Shown here: piece by piece, positions 9,149 to 23,258 of the stretch
Layout: each line of letters opens with the position of its first letter
Position numbering within the stretch: the first letter of the stretch is position 1
Assembly (NCBI GenBank): GCA_000421085.1
Contig: ATWE01000023.1
Span: forward strand, 1-64,000
DNA from: Ensifer sp. USDA 6670
GTDB taxonomy: Bacteria; Pseudomonadota; Alphaproteobacteria; Rhizobiales; Rhizobiaceae
Direction of reading: 5' to 3'
Length of the DNA stretch: 64,000 nt
Position numbers and translations under genes: made by a program
The notes under the pieces: generated by a model
Told to the model about the DNA's origin: nothing
The model's input: the letters and a program-made list of their open reading frames with translations, nothing else
Databases searched by the model: none

Positions 9149-9182
9149 GTCTCAAGAAGAAGACCTGGCGGTGGCCACGCCT

Positions 9183-9986
9183 TCAGTCCACGCGTTTCTG
9201 CAGTTCCCTAGCGCCGTTCGGCGCGTTGACCTTGCCTGAGGTGATGAAGAAGGCAAAGACGTCGCGGGGTGCCATTTCGGGCTTGCGCTCCGGCGCAGCT
9301 TTTTCCAGGTCGTCCGGCTCACCGCCGGTGGCAAAGGTCTTCAGCCGCTCGGCCCAACGATCGAGATCCTTCGGCGGATAGCAGGTCTTCACCTCGTCGC
9401 TGCCCTTCTGCAGCCGTGCATAGACGAAATCACTCGTGACATCGGCGATCATCGGGTAATCCGCATGCTCGGCGAGAACGACGGCCACCTCGTATTTATC
9501 AAGGAGCTTGACGAAGTCCGGCACCTGGAAGCTGGGATTGCGGACCTCGACCACGTGGCGGAGCTTCAGGCCGTCCTGCTTTTCCGGCAGGAGCGCCAGG
9601 AATCCCTCGAAATCCTCCGGATCGAATTTCTTGGTCGGAGCGAACTGCCAGAGAATGGGACCGAGGCGGTCGCCAAGTTCCGTCAGTCCTTGCGTCAGGA
9701 ACCGCTCCATGGATTCTCCGGCTTCGGAGAGGACCCTGCGGTTGGTCACGAAGCGGCTGGCCTTCAGCGAAAAAATGAAGCCGTCGGGAACCTCGGCCGC
9801 CCACTTGGCAAAAGTCGCCGGCTTCTGCGAGCTGTAATAGGTGCCGTTGACCTCGATCGTCCTCAATTCCTTGCCGGCGAATTCGAGCTGCCGCTTCTTC
9901 GCAAGATCGTCCGGATAGAACGTGCCTTCCCAGGGCTCGAAGTTCCATCCGCCGATGCCGATACGGATCTGTCCCGAATTTGCCAT
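9183..9986 (-). CDS. DUF72 (YecE-family) protein
   Basis: 267 residues beginning with IRIGIGGWNFEPWEGTFYP, the signature opening of DUF72 TIM-barrel-like proteins, followed by EVNGTYYSSQKPATFAKWA, FSLKASRFVTNRR, GPILWQFAPTKKFDPEDF and a later EVRNPSFQ strand. The biochemical function of the family is unknown. It lies 84 bp downstream of uvrA on the same strand and could be co-transcribed with it, so might share SOS control; that is inference. Confidence 0.88.
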   Translation of the reverse strand: MANSGQIRIGIGGWNFEPWEGTFYPDDLAKKRQLEFAGKELRTIEVNGTYYSSQKPATFAKWAAEVPDGFIFSLKASRFVTNRRVLSEAGESMERFLTQGLTELGDRLGPILWQFAPTKKFDPEDFEGFLALLPEKQDGLKLRHVVEVRNPSFQVPDFVKLLDKYEVAVVLAEHADYPMIADVTSDFVYARLQKGSDEVKTCYPPKDLDRWAERLKTFATGGEPDDLEKAAPERKPEMAPRDVFAFFITSGKVNAPNGARELQKRVD

Positions 9987-10070
9987 CCTCTTCCTCCTCG
10001 ATGCGCAAAACCGCTATAGGCGGAGCGAATCACAGACGCCACCCGCTTTCAGGAGGCGTCCGGCCACGCA

Positions 10071-12992
<2,922 letters not shown>

Positions 12993-13096
12993 CGGAAGGC
13001 CAGCTTTTGCATGTCGGGTTGAAGCCCCCTATGTAATGACGGCCGCGCCCATGTCGAGGCGCAATCGGCAAAAGAGGCGGCTCAATTGCGATTCGG

Positions 13097-13136
13097 TTGA
13101 CAGGATCATAGAGGAATACTAGAACAAAAAAAGAAC
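13097..13136 (+). promoter_or_regulatory. SOS (LexA) box overlapping the ssb promoter, shared with uvrA
   Basis: GAACAAAAAAAGAAC at 13122-13136 is a perfect GAAC-N7-GAAC (GTTC-N7-GTTC on the uvrA strand), the LexA operator of Alphaproteobacteria. TTGACA at 13097-13102 and TAGAAC at 13120-13125 (17-bp spacer) form a plus-strand promoter whose -10 overlaps the first half-site, so LexA would occlude ssb transcription directly; the same site sits upstream of uvrA. Confidence 0.85.
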
Positions 13137-13278
13137 AAACTCCGCCATATCTACGCCAAATCAGCTGTGGATTATGCGCGATACGGGGCGTATCGGCAGC
13201 GGCGGGCCGCTAAGATGTTCGCTCATGAGACTTGGAGAGCCGGGCGAGCCGTCCGGCGGCAGAAACGGGAAAAGCGAT

Positions 13279-13803
13279 ATGGCTGGTAGCGTCAACAAGG
13301 TGATCTTGATCGGAAACGTCGGGGCCGACCCGGAAATCCGGCGCACGCAGGACGGCCGGCCGATTGCCAACCTCAGAATTGCCACGTCCGAGACCTGGCG
13401 CGACCGCAATTCGGGCGAGCGCCGCGAGAAGACGGAGTGGCACACGGTCGTCGTCTTCAACGAAGGCCTCTGCAAGGTCGTCGAACAATATGTGAAGAAA
13501 GGCGCCAAGCTCTACATCGAAGGCCAGCTGCAGACGCGCAAGTGGCAGGATCAGACCGGCAATGACCGCTATTCGACCGAGATCGTCCTTCAGGGCTTCA
13601 ACTCGTCTCTGACGATGCTCGACGGTCGCGGCGGCGAGGGCGGCGGCGCAGGTCGCGGCGGCAGCGACTACGGCGGTGGCGGCTATGAGGAATACGATCA
13701 GTCGCGGCCCTCCTCGGGCGGCGCCCGGTCCGGCGGTCAATCGAACCAGCCGAACCAGGGCGGCAACTTCTCGCGCGATCTCGACGACGACATTCCGTTC
13801 TGA
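13279..13803 (+). CDS. ssb: Single-stranded DNA-binding protein
   Basis: 174 residues. The N-terminal OB fold ([20 protein letters not shown] ... [13 protein letters not shown] ... [20 protein letters not shown]) is followed by a glycine/serine/glutamine-rich linker and the acidic tail DLDDDIPF that recruits replication and repair partners. The ATG at 13279 is chosen because [12 protein letters not shown] is the conserved N-terminus; the open frame before it is not SSB-like. It diverges from uvrA and shares its LexA box. Confidence 0.97.
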   Translation: MAGSVNKVILIGNVGADPEIRRTQDGRPIANLRIATSETWRDRNSGERREKTEWHTVVVFNEGLCKVVEQYVKKGAKLYIEGQLQTRKWQDQTGNDRYSTEIVLQGFNSSLTMLDGRGGEGGGAGRGGSDYGGGGYEEYDQSRPSSGGARSGGQSNQPNQGGNFSRDLDDDIPF

Positions 13804-13828
13804 TCGGCGGCGGCAGCAACTCCGCGAT

Positions 13829-13856
13829 CATCGGCCCGCTTCGTTGCGGGCCGATG
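13829..13856 (+). terminator. Hairpin between ssb and the cytochrome gene
   Basis: An 11-bp perfect stem (CATCGGCCCGC / GCGGGCCGATG) with loop TTCGTT lies in the 73-bp convergent spacer between ssb and the multiheme cytochrome gene. There is no long T-run; it could serve both strands. Confidence 0.5.
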
Positions 13857-13876
13857 ACGTCCTTCGAGCAAGCCGC

Positions 13877-16288
13877 TTATCTGCGCTGTCGAACTGCATC
13901 CTGTAATTGCCTGACGAGGTCTGCGGTCCGCGGGTCATTCGGCCGAAGCCGGGCGAGCGCTTCGGCAAACTCGAGCGTCTCGGCATAGCGTCCAAGTTTG
14001 AGCCCGATTTGAATGGCAGTGCCGAGCAGATCGGCATCTGTCGCACCACCCGCATCGGCCGGATCGAACAGTTCGAAAGCGTCCTCCGTTCGGCCGGCCG
14101 CATCGAGCGCGATCGCCGCCGTCATCCTGTATCGAGTATTGGCCGGTTCCAGACGCACTGCCGCTCCAAACTCCTCGATCGCTTCCCGCATGGCCTTTTG
14201 ACGAACAAGCGATAGACCATGTCCATAGCGGAGATCTGCCAGATCCGGATTGGCCGCGACTGCTTCGGCGTACGCCTGTTCCGATTTCTCGTTGTCACCG
14301 CTGGCGCGATAGAGCTCGGCAAGGTTGATGCGCGCGCCCGAAAACGTCGGATCAAGGGTGATCGCCTGCCGGAATGCCTTTTCCGCCTCATCCGTGCGCC
14401 TCTGTTCGAACAGGAAAGACCCATAGGTGCTTTGCGCCTCGGCGCTGTCTGCGTTGGCCTGGACAAAGCCGCGCAAGTCGTCGACGGCGGCCTCGAAGGC
14501 CCGCCGTCGATCGCCGAGAAGCTCCAGTGACGGAGTGCCGCCAAGGATCCTGATGGCAGCCACCCGGACAGCTCGGGTTGCGTCGCCAAGCAATTCGCCG
14601 ATCACGTCTGGCCGCAGCTCGGGCGGCAGGTGGGCAGCCGCCTCGGCTGCTCCGAGCCGGACGAGCGGATCGGGGTCCCCCGCGGCCGCTCTGACGTCCG
14701 CGGCCGCGGCTGCCCCATCGAGCCTCGTCATTTCTCCGATTGCGCTGCCCCTGACGATGCCCGGTTGCTCGCGGTCGGCCAGAAAGCCGCGCAGATTCTC
14801 TATTGCAGCAACATCATTCCGCGCCGCTCCTGCGAAGGCATGGGCAATTGTCGGGCGTTCACGCCATCCCTTTCCATACCATCCGTCCATACTCTCGGAC
14901 GCCCACGCATTCGTCTTGCCGACGTGGCACGCGATGCATGCATTCGGGGTGTCGTAGATCGCGGAAAGATCGGGGCGAGGGATCACGAAAGAGTGGTCGC
15001 GCCGGGGGTCCACCTTCATATAGGTACGTTCCGGCATGTGGCAGTTGGCGCAAAGAGCGCCAGCGGAGCCTTGGGGGTGATGCGTGTGTGCCGGCGTGTC
15101 GAACGCGCCGCTCGGATCGTTGCTTGTGAACCGTTCCGGGGCGGTCTCGGCATGACATTGGGTGCACAGGGCGTTGCCGGGCGCCTTTACGGTACCTTCG
15201 TGTGCCCTGTGGCAGTCGAAACAGGTGACGCCGGCCTTTGCCATCTTGCTCTGCTGGAAGGAGCCGTATTCGAAAACCTCGTCGAGGATCTGCCCGTCCG
15301 GGAAATATAGGTCGCTGCGAAGCAACGCGGGGGAAAAATGGTCGAGAAAGGCTGCTCCCGGTCGGTAGCCGTCGACAAGTCTGGTGCGCCGCGCGTGGCA
15401 GGCGAAGCAGGTGTTCGCGTCGACCTTCGTGAGGCCTGCCTCTGCCATCTCCGCCGAGACACCTCCCGCTTTGGTCGTAGCCCATTCGACGTGCTTTGCG
15501 CCGCCGCCATGACAGGATTGGCAGCCGATGCCGGTCGCCACATAGGAAGACTTGTACTCGTTCGCCTGCGGTTGGAAATTGGCCCGAGGGTCGGTGGAAT
15601 GACAGTCGATGCAGGTGCGGTTCCAGCGGTAGAACGGCCCCGTCCAATGAAATGTGGAGCCCGGTTTTGCCCCGCTGCCTTCGCCTAGCCAGAACCAGGT
15701 CTGCTTTCGCGTGTCCCAGGCGATGTCGAGAGCCTGCAGCCTGCCGCCGCCGAGATCGACCAGGTACTGCTGTAGAGGCTCATAGGCGAATGTATATTTG
15801 ACTTCGTAATCTGATTGCCTGCCATCCGGTCCTTCGGTGCGGACGAAGAAGCGGTCATCTCGGCGAAAGAAGTCCGCTGCGACTCCGGCGTCCTCGAACC
15901 GGGTGCCGTTGAAGTCTGCCCGCACCGACTGTTCATCGGCGACAGCCATCGCCCTGGCGTGATGCGACGTGGCGAAAGCGACCGCCTGTTCGGCATGACA
16001 CGACGAGCAGGTTTTCTCGTCCGCGAAGCCGTCATGAATTGCGATCAGCGGGTCGGCCGGAGTCTTCCTCGCTTCTGCCGCAGCCGCAGTTCCGAGCGGC
16101 GCAAGCACGCAACAGAGTGCCAACGCTATCCAACGAACCGCTGCCCACCGAACGTACAAATGCGGGCGGAGGACTCGGAGTCCGAGTTTTGGCAAATAGC
16201 GGATAGCGCCCGAAAAGACACGACGGAAAACCTCGGCCAGAGATGTGGCCGAGACCCGCGGCGGTTTCGTCGAACCTGCGCTCACCAA
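13877..16288 (-). CDS. Octaheme c-type cytochrome with C-terminal TPR repeats
   Basis: About 803 residues. A hydrophobic export segment at about 52-72 precedes eight CXXCH heme sites at residues 94 (CSSCH), 226 (CIDCH), 256 (CQSCH), 294 (CFACH), 356 (CFDCH), 375 (CTQCH), 413 (CANCH) and 451 (CIACH). From about 480 come HEAT-like then TPR repeats (AEKAFRQAITLDPTFSGAR, EQAYAEAVAANPDLADLR). It should be a periplasmic electron-transfer or redox enzyme of the cytochrome c554/doubled-CXXCH type; substrate unknown. The start is TTG (GTG three bases on is equally good), both after a GGGAG site. It lies 43 bp after the HAD phosphatase gene and is probably in its operon. Confidence 0.88.
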   Translation of the reverse strand: MVSAGSTKPPRVSATSLAEVFRRVFSGAIRYLPKLGLRVLRPHLYVRWAAVRWIALALCCVLAPLGTAAAAEARKTPADPLIAIHDGFADEKTCSSCHAEQAVAFATSHHARAMAVADEQSVRADFNGTRFEDAGVAADFFRRDDRFFVRTEGPDGRQSDYEVKYTFAYEPLQQYLVDLGGGRLQALDIAWDTRKQTWFWLGEGSGAKPGSTFHWTGPFYRWNRTCIDCHSTDPRANFQPQANEYKSSYVATGIGCQSCHGGGAKHVEWATTKAGGVSAEMAEAGLTKVDANTCFACHARRTRLVDGYRPGAAFLDHFSPALLRSDLYFPDGQILDEVFEYGSFQQSKMAKAGVTCFDCHRAHEGTVKAPGNALCTQCHAETAPERFTSNDPSGAFDTPAHTHHPQGSAGALCANCHMPERTYMKVDPRRDHSFVIPRPDLSAIYDTPNACIACHVGKTNAWASESMDGWYGKGWRERPTIAHAFAGAARNDVAAIENLRGFLADREQPGIVRGSAIGEMTRLDGAAAAADVRAAAGDPDPLVRLGAAEAAAHLPPELRPDVIGELLGDATRAVRVAAIRILGGTPSLELLGDRRRAFEAAVDDLRGFVQANADSAEAQSTYGSFLFEQRRTDEAEKAFRQAITLDPTFSGARINLAELYRASGDNEKSEQAYAEAVAANPDLADLRYGHGLSLVRQKAMREAIEEFGAAVRLEPANTRYRMTAAIALDAAGRTEDAFELFDPADAGGATDADLLGTAIQIGLKLGRYAETLEFAEALARLRPNDPRTADLVRQLQDAVRQRR

Positions 16289-16331
16289 TGATGCTCCCTT
16301 CGTGAAAGCGCTGAGCCTTTGGCATGCGGGC

Positions 16332-17345
16332 TTATTTGTCTGGAAAGACCTGCTTCCAGTCCGCCTTCATGTCGACAACGGTCCATTTGTTTATCGCCGC
16401 CGCATCGAGCGCCTTGTCCAGACGTCCGAACTCGGTGTCGCGGTCGTAAGCGTATTCGCGATCTGCGTCGGTGTGGTGAATGATCATGCCGAAGCGGGCG
16501 GTTTCGCCTGCCAACGTCGTCCATTGCAGCATTTCGAGGTCGCCGTCGGAATTGCCGAAGGCGGCGATCGGGCGGCGGCCGATATGCGCGTTGATGCCGA
16601 CCGGCTTGCCCGCCTTGTCGTCGATGAAGTTCACTTGAGGCAGGCGGAACAGGGTCGGGGTGCCGTCACGCATCTCGAACTGCGTCTTTATGGATGAGCC
16701 CACCACCTGCTCGGGGGGCACGCCGTAGACCTGTTCGACCCACGGGCGCATGAACTCGATGCCCCCTCCGGACACGATATAGGTCTTGAAGCCGTTGGCG
16801 CGCAGATAGGTGAGCAGTTCAAGCATCGGCTGGTAGACGAGCTCGGTATAGGGCTTCTCGAATCTGGGGTCGCGCGCGGTTGCGATCCAGTCGGAAACGA
16901 CCTTCTGGAACTCGTCGCTGGTCATACCCGCATGGGTCGCCATGATAAGCTCGACAAGGCCCTTCTCGCCCGCTGCAGCAAGCGCTTTCATGTCGCCTTC
17001 GAGTGCCGCCTTGAAGGGCTGAGTGTCTTTCCACTCCGGATGCGCTGGTGCCTCGGCCTTGACACGGTCGAGCGCGAAGGCGAACTGTGTGTAAGCCGGA
17101 TGCTCGACCCACAGCGTGCCGTCATTGTCGAAGACGGCGATGCGCTCCGGTTCCGGAACGAAGTCGGGCGAGCCTTCCATGGTCACCTTTTCGACGAATG
17201 CGACAATCGCCGCCTTCGGAGCGGTGTCGTTCCACGAGGGCAGGGGGTCCGACTGTGCCTGCAAAGGCGCAACGGCAAAAAGGTAGACCGCTGCGCCGGC
17301 CGCGGCACGGCGAGCCAGTTGAACGAAGTTATACGCCGAAAACAT
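16332..17345 (-). CDS. Exported HAD-superfamily phosphatase
   Basis: 337 residues with an N-terminal signal peptide (ARRAAAGAAVYLFAVAPLQAQ). HAD motif I is VFDNDGTLW, motif II lies in TYIVSGGG and motif IV is FGNSDGDLEML, so the catalytic aspartates are intact. The frame stays open upstream into the sulfatase gene, but GGAGGT seven bases before the ATG at 17345 fixes the start. It would act in the periplasm on an unknown phosphoester. It is sandwiched between a sulfatase gene upstream and the octaheme cytochrome gene downstream, all on one strand. Confidence 0.85.
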   Translation of the reverse strand: MFSAYNFVQLARRAAAGAAVYLFAVAPLQAQSDPLPSWNDTAPKAAIVAFVEKVTMEGSPDFVPEPERIAVFDNDGTLWVEHPAYTQFAFALDRVKAEAPAHPEWKDTQPFKAALEGDMKALAAAGEKGLVELIMATHAGMTSDEFQKVVSDWIATARDPRFEKPYTELVYQPMLELLTYLRANGFKTYIVSGGGIEFMRPWVEQVYGVPPEQVVGSSIKTQFEMRDGTPTLFRLPQVNFIDDKAGKPVGINAHIGRRPIAAFGNSDGDLEMLQWTTLAGETARFGMIIHHTDADREYAYDRDTEFGRLDKALDAAAINKWTVVDMKADWKQVFPDK

Positions 17346-17403
17346 TGCGGGCACCTCCATTGGGGATCGGCGCGGTCTTGCAACCGTCGGCCGGACGACG
17401 AAA

Positions 17404-17428
17404 CGGCCCCGGCTTCTCGCCGGGGCCG
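17404..17428 (-). terminator. Terminator after the sulfatase gene
   Basis: CGGCCCCGGC and GCCGGGGCCG form a 10-bp stem with a 5-nt loop, followed on the minus strand by TTTCGT. It lies between the sulfatase stop and the HAD start, so it may reduce read-through into the HAD-cytochrome pair. Confidence 0.6.
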
Positions 17429-17440
17429 CGGTTGGACGAA

Positions 17441-19105
17441 TCAGTTGCCTGTGGGTAGCGGGATGTTCACGCCTTCCTTCCCAAGTTGCTGGCGCGCCCA
17501 CTCAAAGCGCTGGTAACTGGTGATCGTAAGCGGTCCGCTGTAAGATTCGCTCTGCAGCTTGCGCGGCGGATGCTGCACATAGGTCTTCATCAACTCCTCG
17601 ATGGAGCTGCTGATGCTCACCATCGTCCAGGTGTGCTCCGTATAGTTGTTCATGAAAATGTCGTAGCGTTCCTGCGGATCCTGCCAGAGATCAAAGACCT
17701 GCGGGACTGTCGCCACATAGCTCTCCGCTCCCTTCCAGCCGAGATTGGAATCGACCGCCAATCCACCGGTCGATTGCCCGTTGTCACCACGCAGGTTGAA
17801 CACCGCCTTGTAGTTGCCGACGCGGGCGGCACCCGGCGTCAACTCGTTCTCGGTGAAGTAGAACCAGGACTTGCGCGCCGACTTGCCGGTGCCGAGAAGA
17901 ACCGGCGACATGTCGTAGCTGTCGAAGACGATGGGCTTGTCTTCGCGGTCCTTGTCAGGAAGCGGGACGCCGCCGGCTGCCGCAAAGGTAGCCATCAGGT
18001 CAAGGCCGCCGACGATGTCGTGATTCTTCGAACTCGGCTTGATCTTGCCGGGCCAGACCGCGATGGCGGGAACGCGATTGCCACCCTCGCGCACGGTACC
18101 CTTGGTGCCGCGGAAGGGCGTATAGCCGGCGTCGGGATAGACGTCCTGCCAGGCCCCGTTGTCGGTCGTGTAGAAAACCAGGGTGTTCCTGTCCATGCCG
18201 GTTTCACGCAGCTTGTCCAGGATCCTGCCGATGCGCGTGTCGAGCTCCACGACGGAGTCCGCATATTTGGTCTTTGACAGGGACTTGTGCTGGAACTCCG
18301 GGGCAGGAAGATTCGGCTGGTGCACCTTCATGAAGTTCACGTTGATGTAGAACGGCTGATCCGGCTTTTTGGCGGCGGCATCGAGGAATTCGATTGCCGC
18401 CTTTTCGACATAGCCGTCGAAGAACGGGATCCCGACGACACCGGGCTTGCCGTCGATCACGGGAGTGTCGACGTATTGTCCGTTGATTTTGAAGTCCTCC
18501 GTCACCTCCCCGCCGGCTTTGCCGGAGAGCGAGCCTTTCGTCACTTTCTGGAACATGGCCCTGAGTTCCGGGTCCATGTCCGGGAACCAGGTCGCGTCCG
18601 CATAAGTGTAGGCATTGAGATGATAGAGGCCGACATGTTTCATTTCATCGTAGCCCTGTGCGATCGGCAGCGCGTAGTCTGCCTCGCCGAGATGCCACTT
18701 GCCGGTGAAATAGGTCTGGTACCCGCCGCGTTTCAGCACAGACGCCAACGTCCATTCGGCTGCCGGCAGCCCACCGCCCTCGCCCTGAAAGGCGACCGTG
18801 GTCATGCCGCTGCGGTTCGGAATGCGGCCCGTCTGCATGGCAGCGCGGCCGGGCGTGCAACTTGGTTGGGCGTAGAAGGAAAAGAAGGTCATACCTTCAT
18901 CCGCCAGCTTGTCGATGTTCGGCGTCGGCATGCCGCGGCCCTCGCCGCCGCCGTAAGGGCCGAGATCGCCGTAGCCGGTATCGTCGGACACGATGAACAG
19001 GATGTTGGGCTTTCTCGTCTCCTGAGCCTGGACTGGGGCAAGCGCACCCCAAAGGACGGTGGAAGCAGCCAATGCTCCAACGCCGCAGATAATTCTACGA
19101 TTCAT
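17441..19105 (-). CDS. Exported arylsulfatase-type sulfatase
   Basis: 554 residues with a signal peptide ending near APVQAQ. Metal ligands appear in NILFIVSDDTGYGDLG (DD at 41-42) and the catalytic motif is CTPGRAAMQTGR, where C83 would be converted to formylglycine (C-x-P-x-R). The family hydrolyses sulfate esters; substrate unknown. Maturation needs a formylglycine-generating enzyme, not encoded in this window. It is the first gene of a minus-strand group with the HAD phosphatase and octaheme cytochrome. This group interrupts the ssb-marC-gyrA order that I recall for S. meliloti, suggesting an accessory insertion. Confidence 0.92.
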   Translation of the reverse strand: MNRRIICGVGALAASTVLWGALAPVQAQETRKPNILFIVSDDTGYGDLGPYGGGEGRGMPTPNIDKLADEGMTFFSFYAQPSCTPGRAAMQTGRIPNRSGMTTVAFQGEGGGLPAAEWTLASVLKRGGYQTYFTGKWHLGEADYALPIAQGYDEMKHVGLYHLNAYTYADATWFPDMDPELRAMFQKVTKGSLSGKAGGEVTEDFKINGQYVDTPVIDGKPGVVGIPFFDGYVEKAAIEFLDAAAKKPDQPFYINVNFMKVHQPNLPAPEFQHKSLSKTKYADSVVELDTRIGRILDKLRETGMDRNTLVFYTTDNGAWQDVYPDAGYTPFRGTKGTVREGGNRVPAIAVWPGKIKPSSKNHDIVGGLDLMATFAAAGGVPLPDKDREDKPIVFDSYDMSPVLLGTGKSARKSWFYFTENELTPGAARVGNYKAVFNLRGDNGQSTGGLAVDSNLGWKGAESYVATVPQVFDLWQDPQERYDIFMNNYTEHTWTMVSISSSIEELMKTYVQHPPRKLQSESYSGPLTITSYQRFEWARQQLGKEGVNIPLPTGN

Positions 19106-19481
19106 TTCTGAGTCCTCCGTTGAGATCTCCGGCCGAACGGTGATTCACTCAGGCGCACGGCGGAATTCAAACGGGCGCCGGTCGCGTATCCACTCTGAAA
19201 TCAAGCAAAACAACTGAAGCGATAATGATGCAATGCGAAACCTTTCGGTCGGCAATGGCGTCCAGAGCGTCGGTCGTGGATTGCGAACGGCACTCATGGC
19301 GAGCACTCTACCGGATGGCGATCCACAGCGATATTGCACCTTGGGGCAACTGTCGCACAGGTGGTTCTCTGTTCGTCATCATGTGTTTGGAGGGACGCCG
19401 CAGCTTTTCCATCTGTCGACGAGCTTCTCGGGGCATCGTTACCGACTGCTGCATCGGGGGGCGTGAATAGCGGCGCTTCGC
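19106..19481. other. Intergenic region without a recognisable gene
   Basis: 376 bp between the sulfatase start and the marC end. Several short open frames exist on both strands, but none shows a recognisable motif or a convincing ribosome-binding site. It marks the right edge of the proposed sulfatase/cytochrome insertion. Confidence 0.5.
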
Positions 19482-20111
19482 TCAGATCTGAAACGCCGAG
19501 CGCACGCCGTCCACGACGAACTGGACGGCCAGCGCCGCAAGAATGACGCCGAGGAGGCGGGTGAGGATCGCCCGACCGGTGACGCCCAGGAACCGGTCGA
19601 TGCGCTCGGCGATCACCAGCGCAAGGAACAGTATGGCCATCGATGCGGCGATGACGACGATGAGCTGCACCCGCTCCAATGCCGAGGGAAAGGAGCTGCC
19701 GAGAAGGATGGTTGCCGAGATCGCTCCCGGCCCGGCAATCAGGGGCAGTGCGAGAGGGAAGACCGCGATATTGTGAAGGTGATCCTTCGTGATCGCCGTT
19801 TCCCCGGCCTTTTCCTTTCGCTCCTGGCGTTTCTCGAAAATCATCTCGAAAGCGATCCAGAAGAGCAGCATGCCGCCGGCGATCCGGAAGGCGCCGATCG
19901 AGATGCCGAGCAGACCGAGTATGCCGTCGCCGAAAAGTGCAAAGGCTGCAAGGATAAAGAAAGCGATGAGCGAGCCGCGGGTCGCGACCTGGAACCGCTG
20001 CTGCCGGCTCAAGCCGACGGTCAGGCTCAGGAAGATCGGCGCGAGGCCGGGCGGATCAAGAGTGACGAGCAACGTCGTCAGCGCATTGATCAAGAGATCG
20101 ACATCGAACAT
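19482..20111 (-). CDS. MarC family (UPF0056) inner-membrane protein
   Basis: 209 residues with six predicted membrane helices; the family signatures DPPGLAPIFLSLT, FRIAGGMLLFWIAFEMIF and PLALPLIAGPGAISATI are present. The ATG at 20111 is preceded by GGAAGGGG, so the longer upstream frame is not used. MarC proteins were once linked to multiple antibiotic resistance, but transport function is unproven. It is divergent from gyrA across a 286-bp spacer. Confidence 0.88.
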   Translation of the reverse strand: MFDVDLLINALTTLLVTLDPPGLAPIFLSLTVGLSRQQRFQVATRGSLIAFFILAAFALFGDGILGLLGISIGAFRIAGGMLLFWIAFEMIFEKRQERKEKAGETAITKDHLHNIAVFPLALPLIAGPGAISATILLGSSFPSALERVQLIVVIAASMAILFLALVIAERIDRFLGVTGRAILTRLLGVILAALAVQFVVDGVRSAFQI

Positions 20112-20331
20112 CCGTGTCCCCTTCCGGATTTCTACCCCGGTTATTCCCGGTGGTGTGGCCCGCATTGTTAGGCAAGCGATGAGAGCTTGGAAAGAGCGGG
20201 TAGCCAAGTGCAACGCAATGGCTTAAACCAGCGCCATCCCCGAGGCGCGCAGCTTTCCTTGCGAGCTCCTTTCCTTGCCCTAGAAAAGCCTGTTCCTGCG
20301 GCAAAAGACTGTTCAAAACACCGGCCGAAAA

Positions 20332-20360
20332 TTGGCGCTCCGAGCCGCATTCGGCTATAA
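20332..20360 (+). promoter_or_regulatory. Probable gyrA promoter
   Basis: TTGGCG (20332-20337) and CTATAA (20355-20360) with a 17-bp spacer, about 38 bp upstream of the gyrA start codon, resemble a housekeeping sigma-70 promoter. Confidence 0.5.
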
Positions 20361-20397
20361 AAAACCGATTGATTCTGAACAAAGATCGTGATCGCCA

Positions 20398-23193
<2,796 letters not shown>

Positions 23194-23215
23194 TCGAAGC
23201 GCAGGAATGATTTTG

Positions 23216-23247
23216 GGCCCGCCGCTTTCCAGCGGCGGGCCTTTTTT
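23216..23247 (+). terminator. Rho-independent terminator of gyrA
   Basis: An 11-bp GC-rich stem (GGCCCGCCGCT / AGCGGCGGGCC) with a TTCC loop followed by six T residues, 23 bp after the gyrA stop. Confidence 0.92.
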
Positions 23248-23258
23248 GTGGAATTGAT

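Noticed and set aside
19106-19481. Short frames of 60-80 codons between the sulfatase and marC genes
   Set aside because: No ribosome-binding site, motif or plausible composition.
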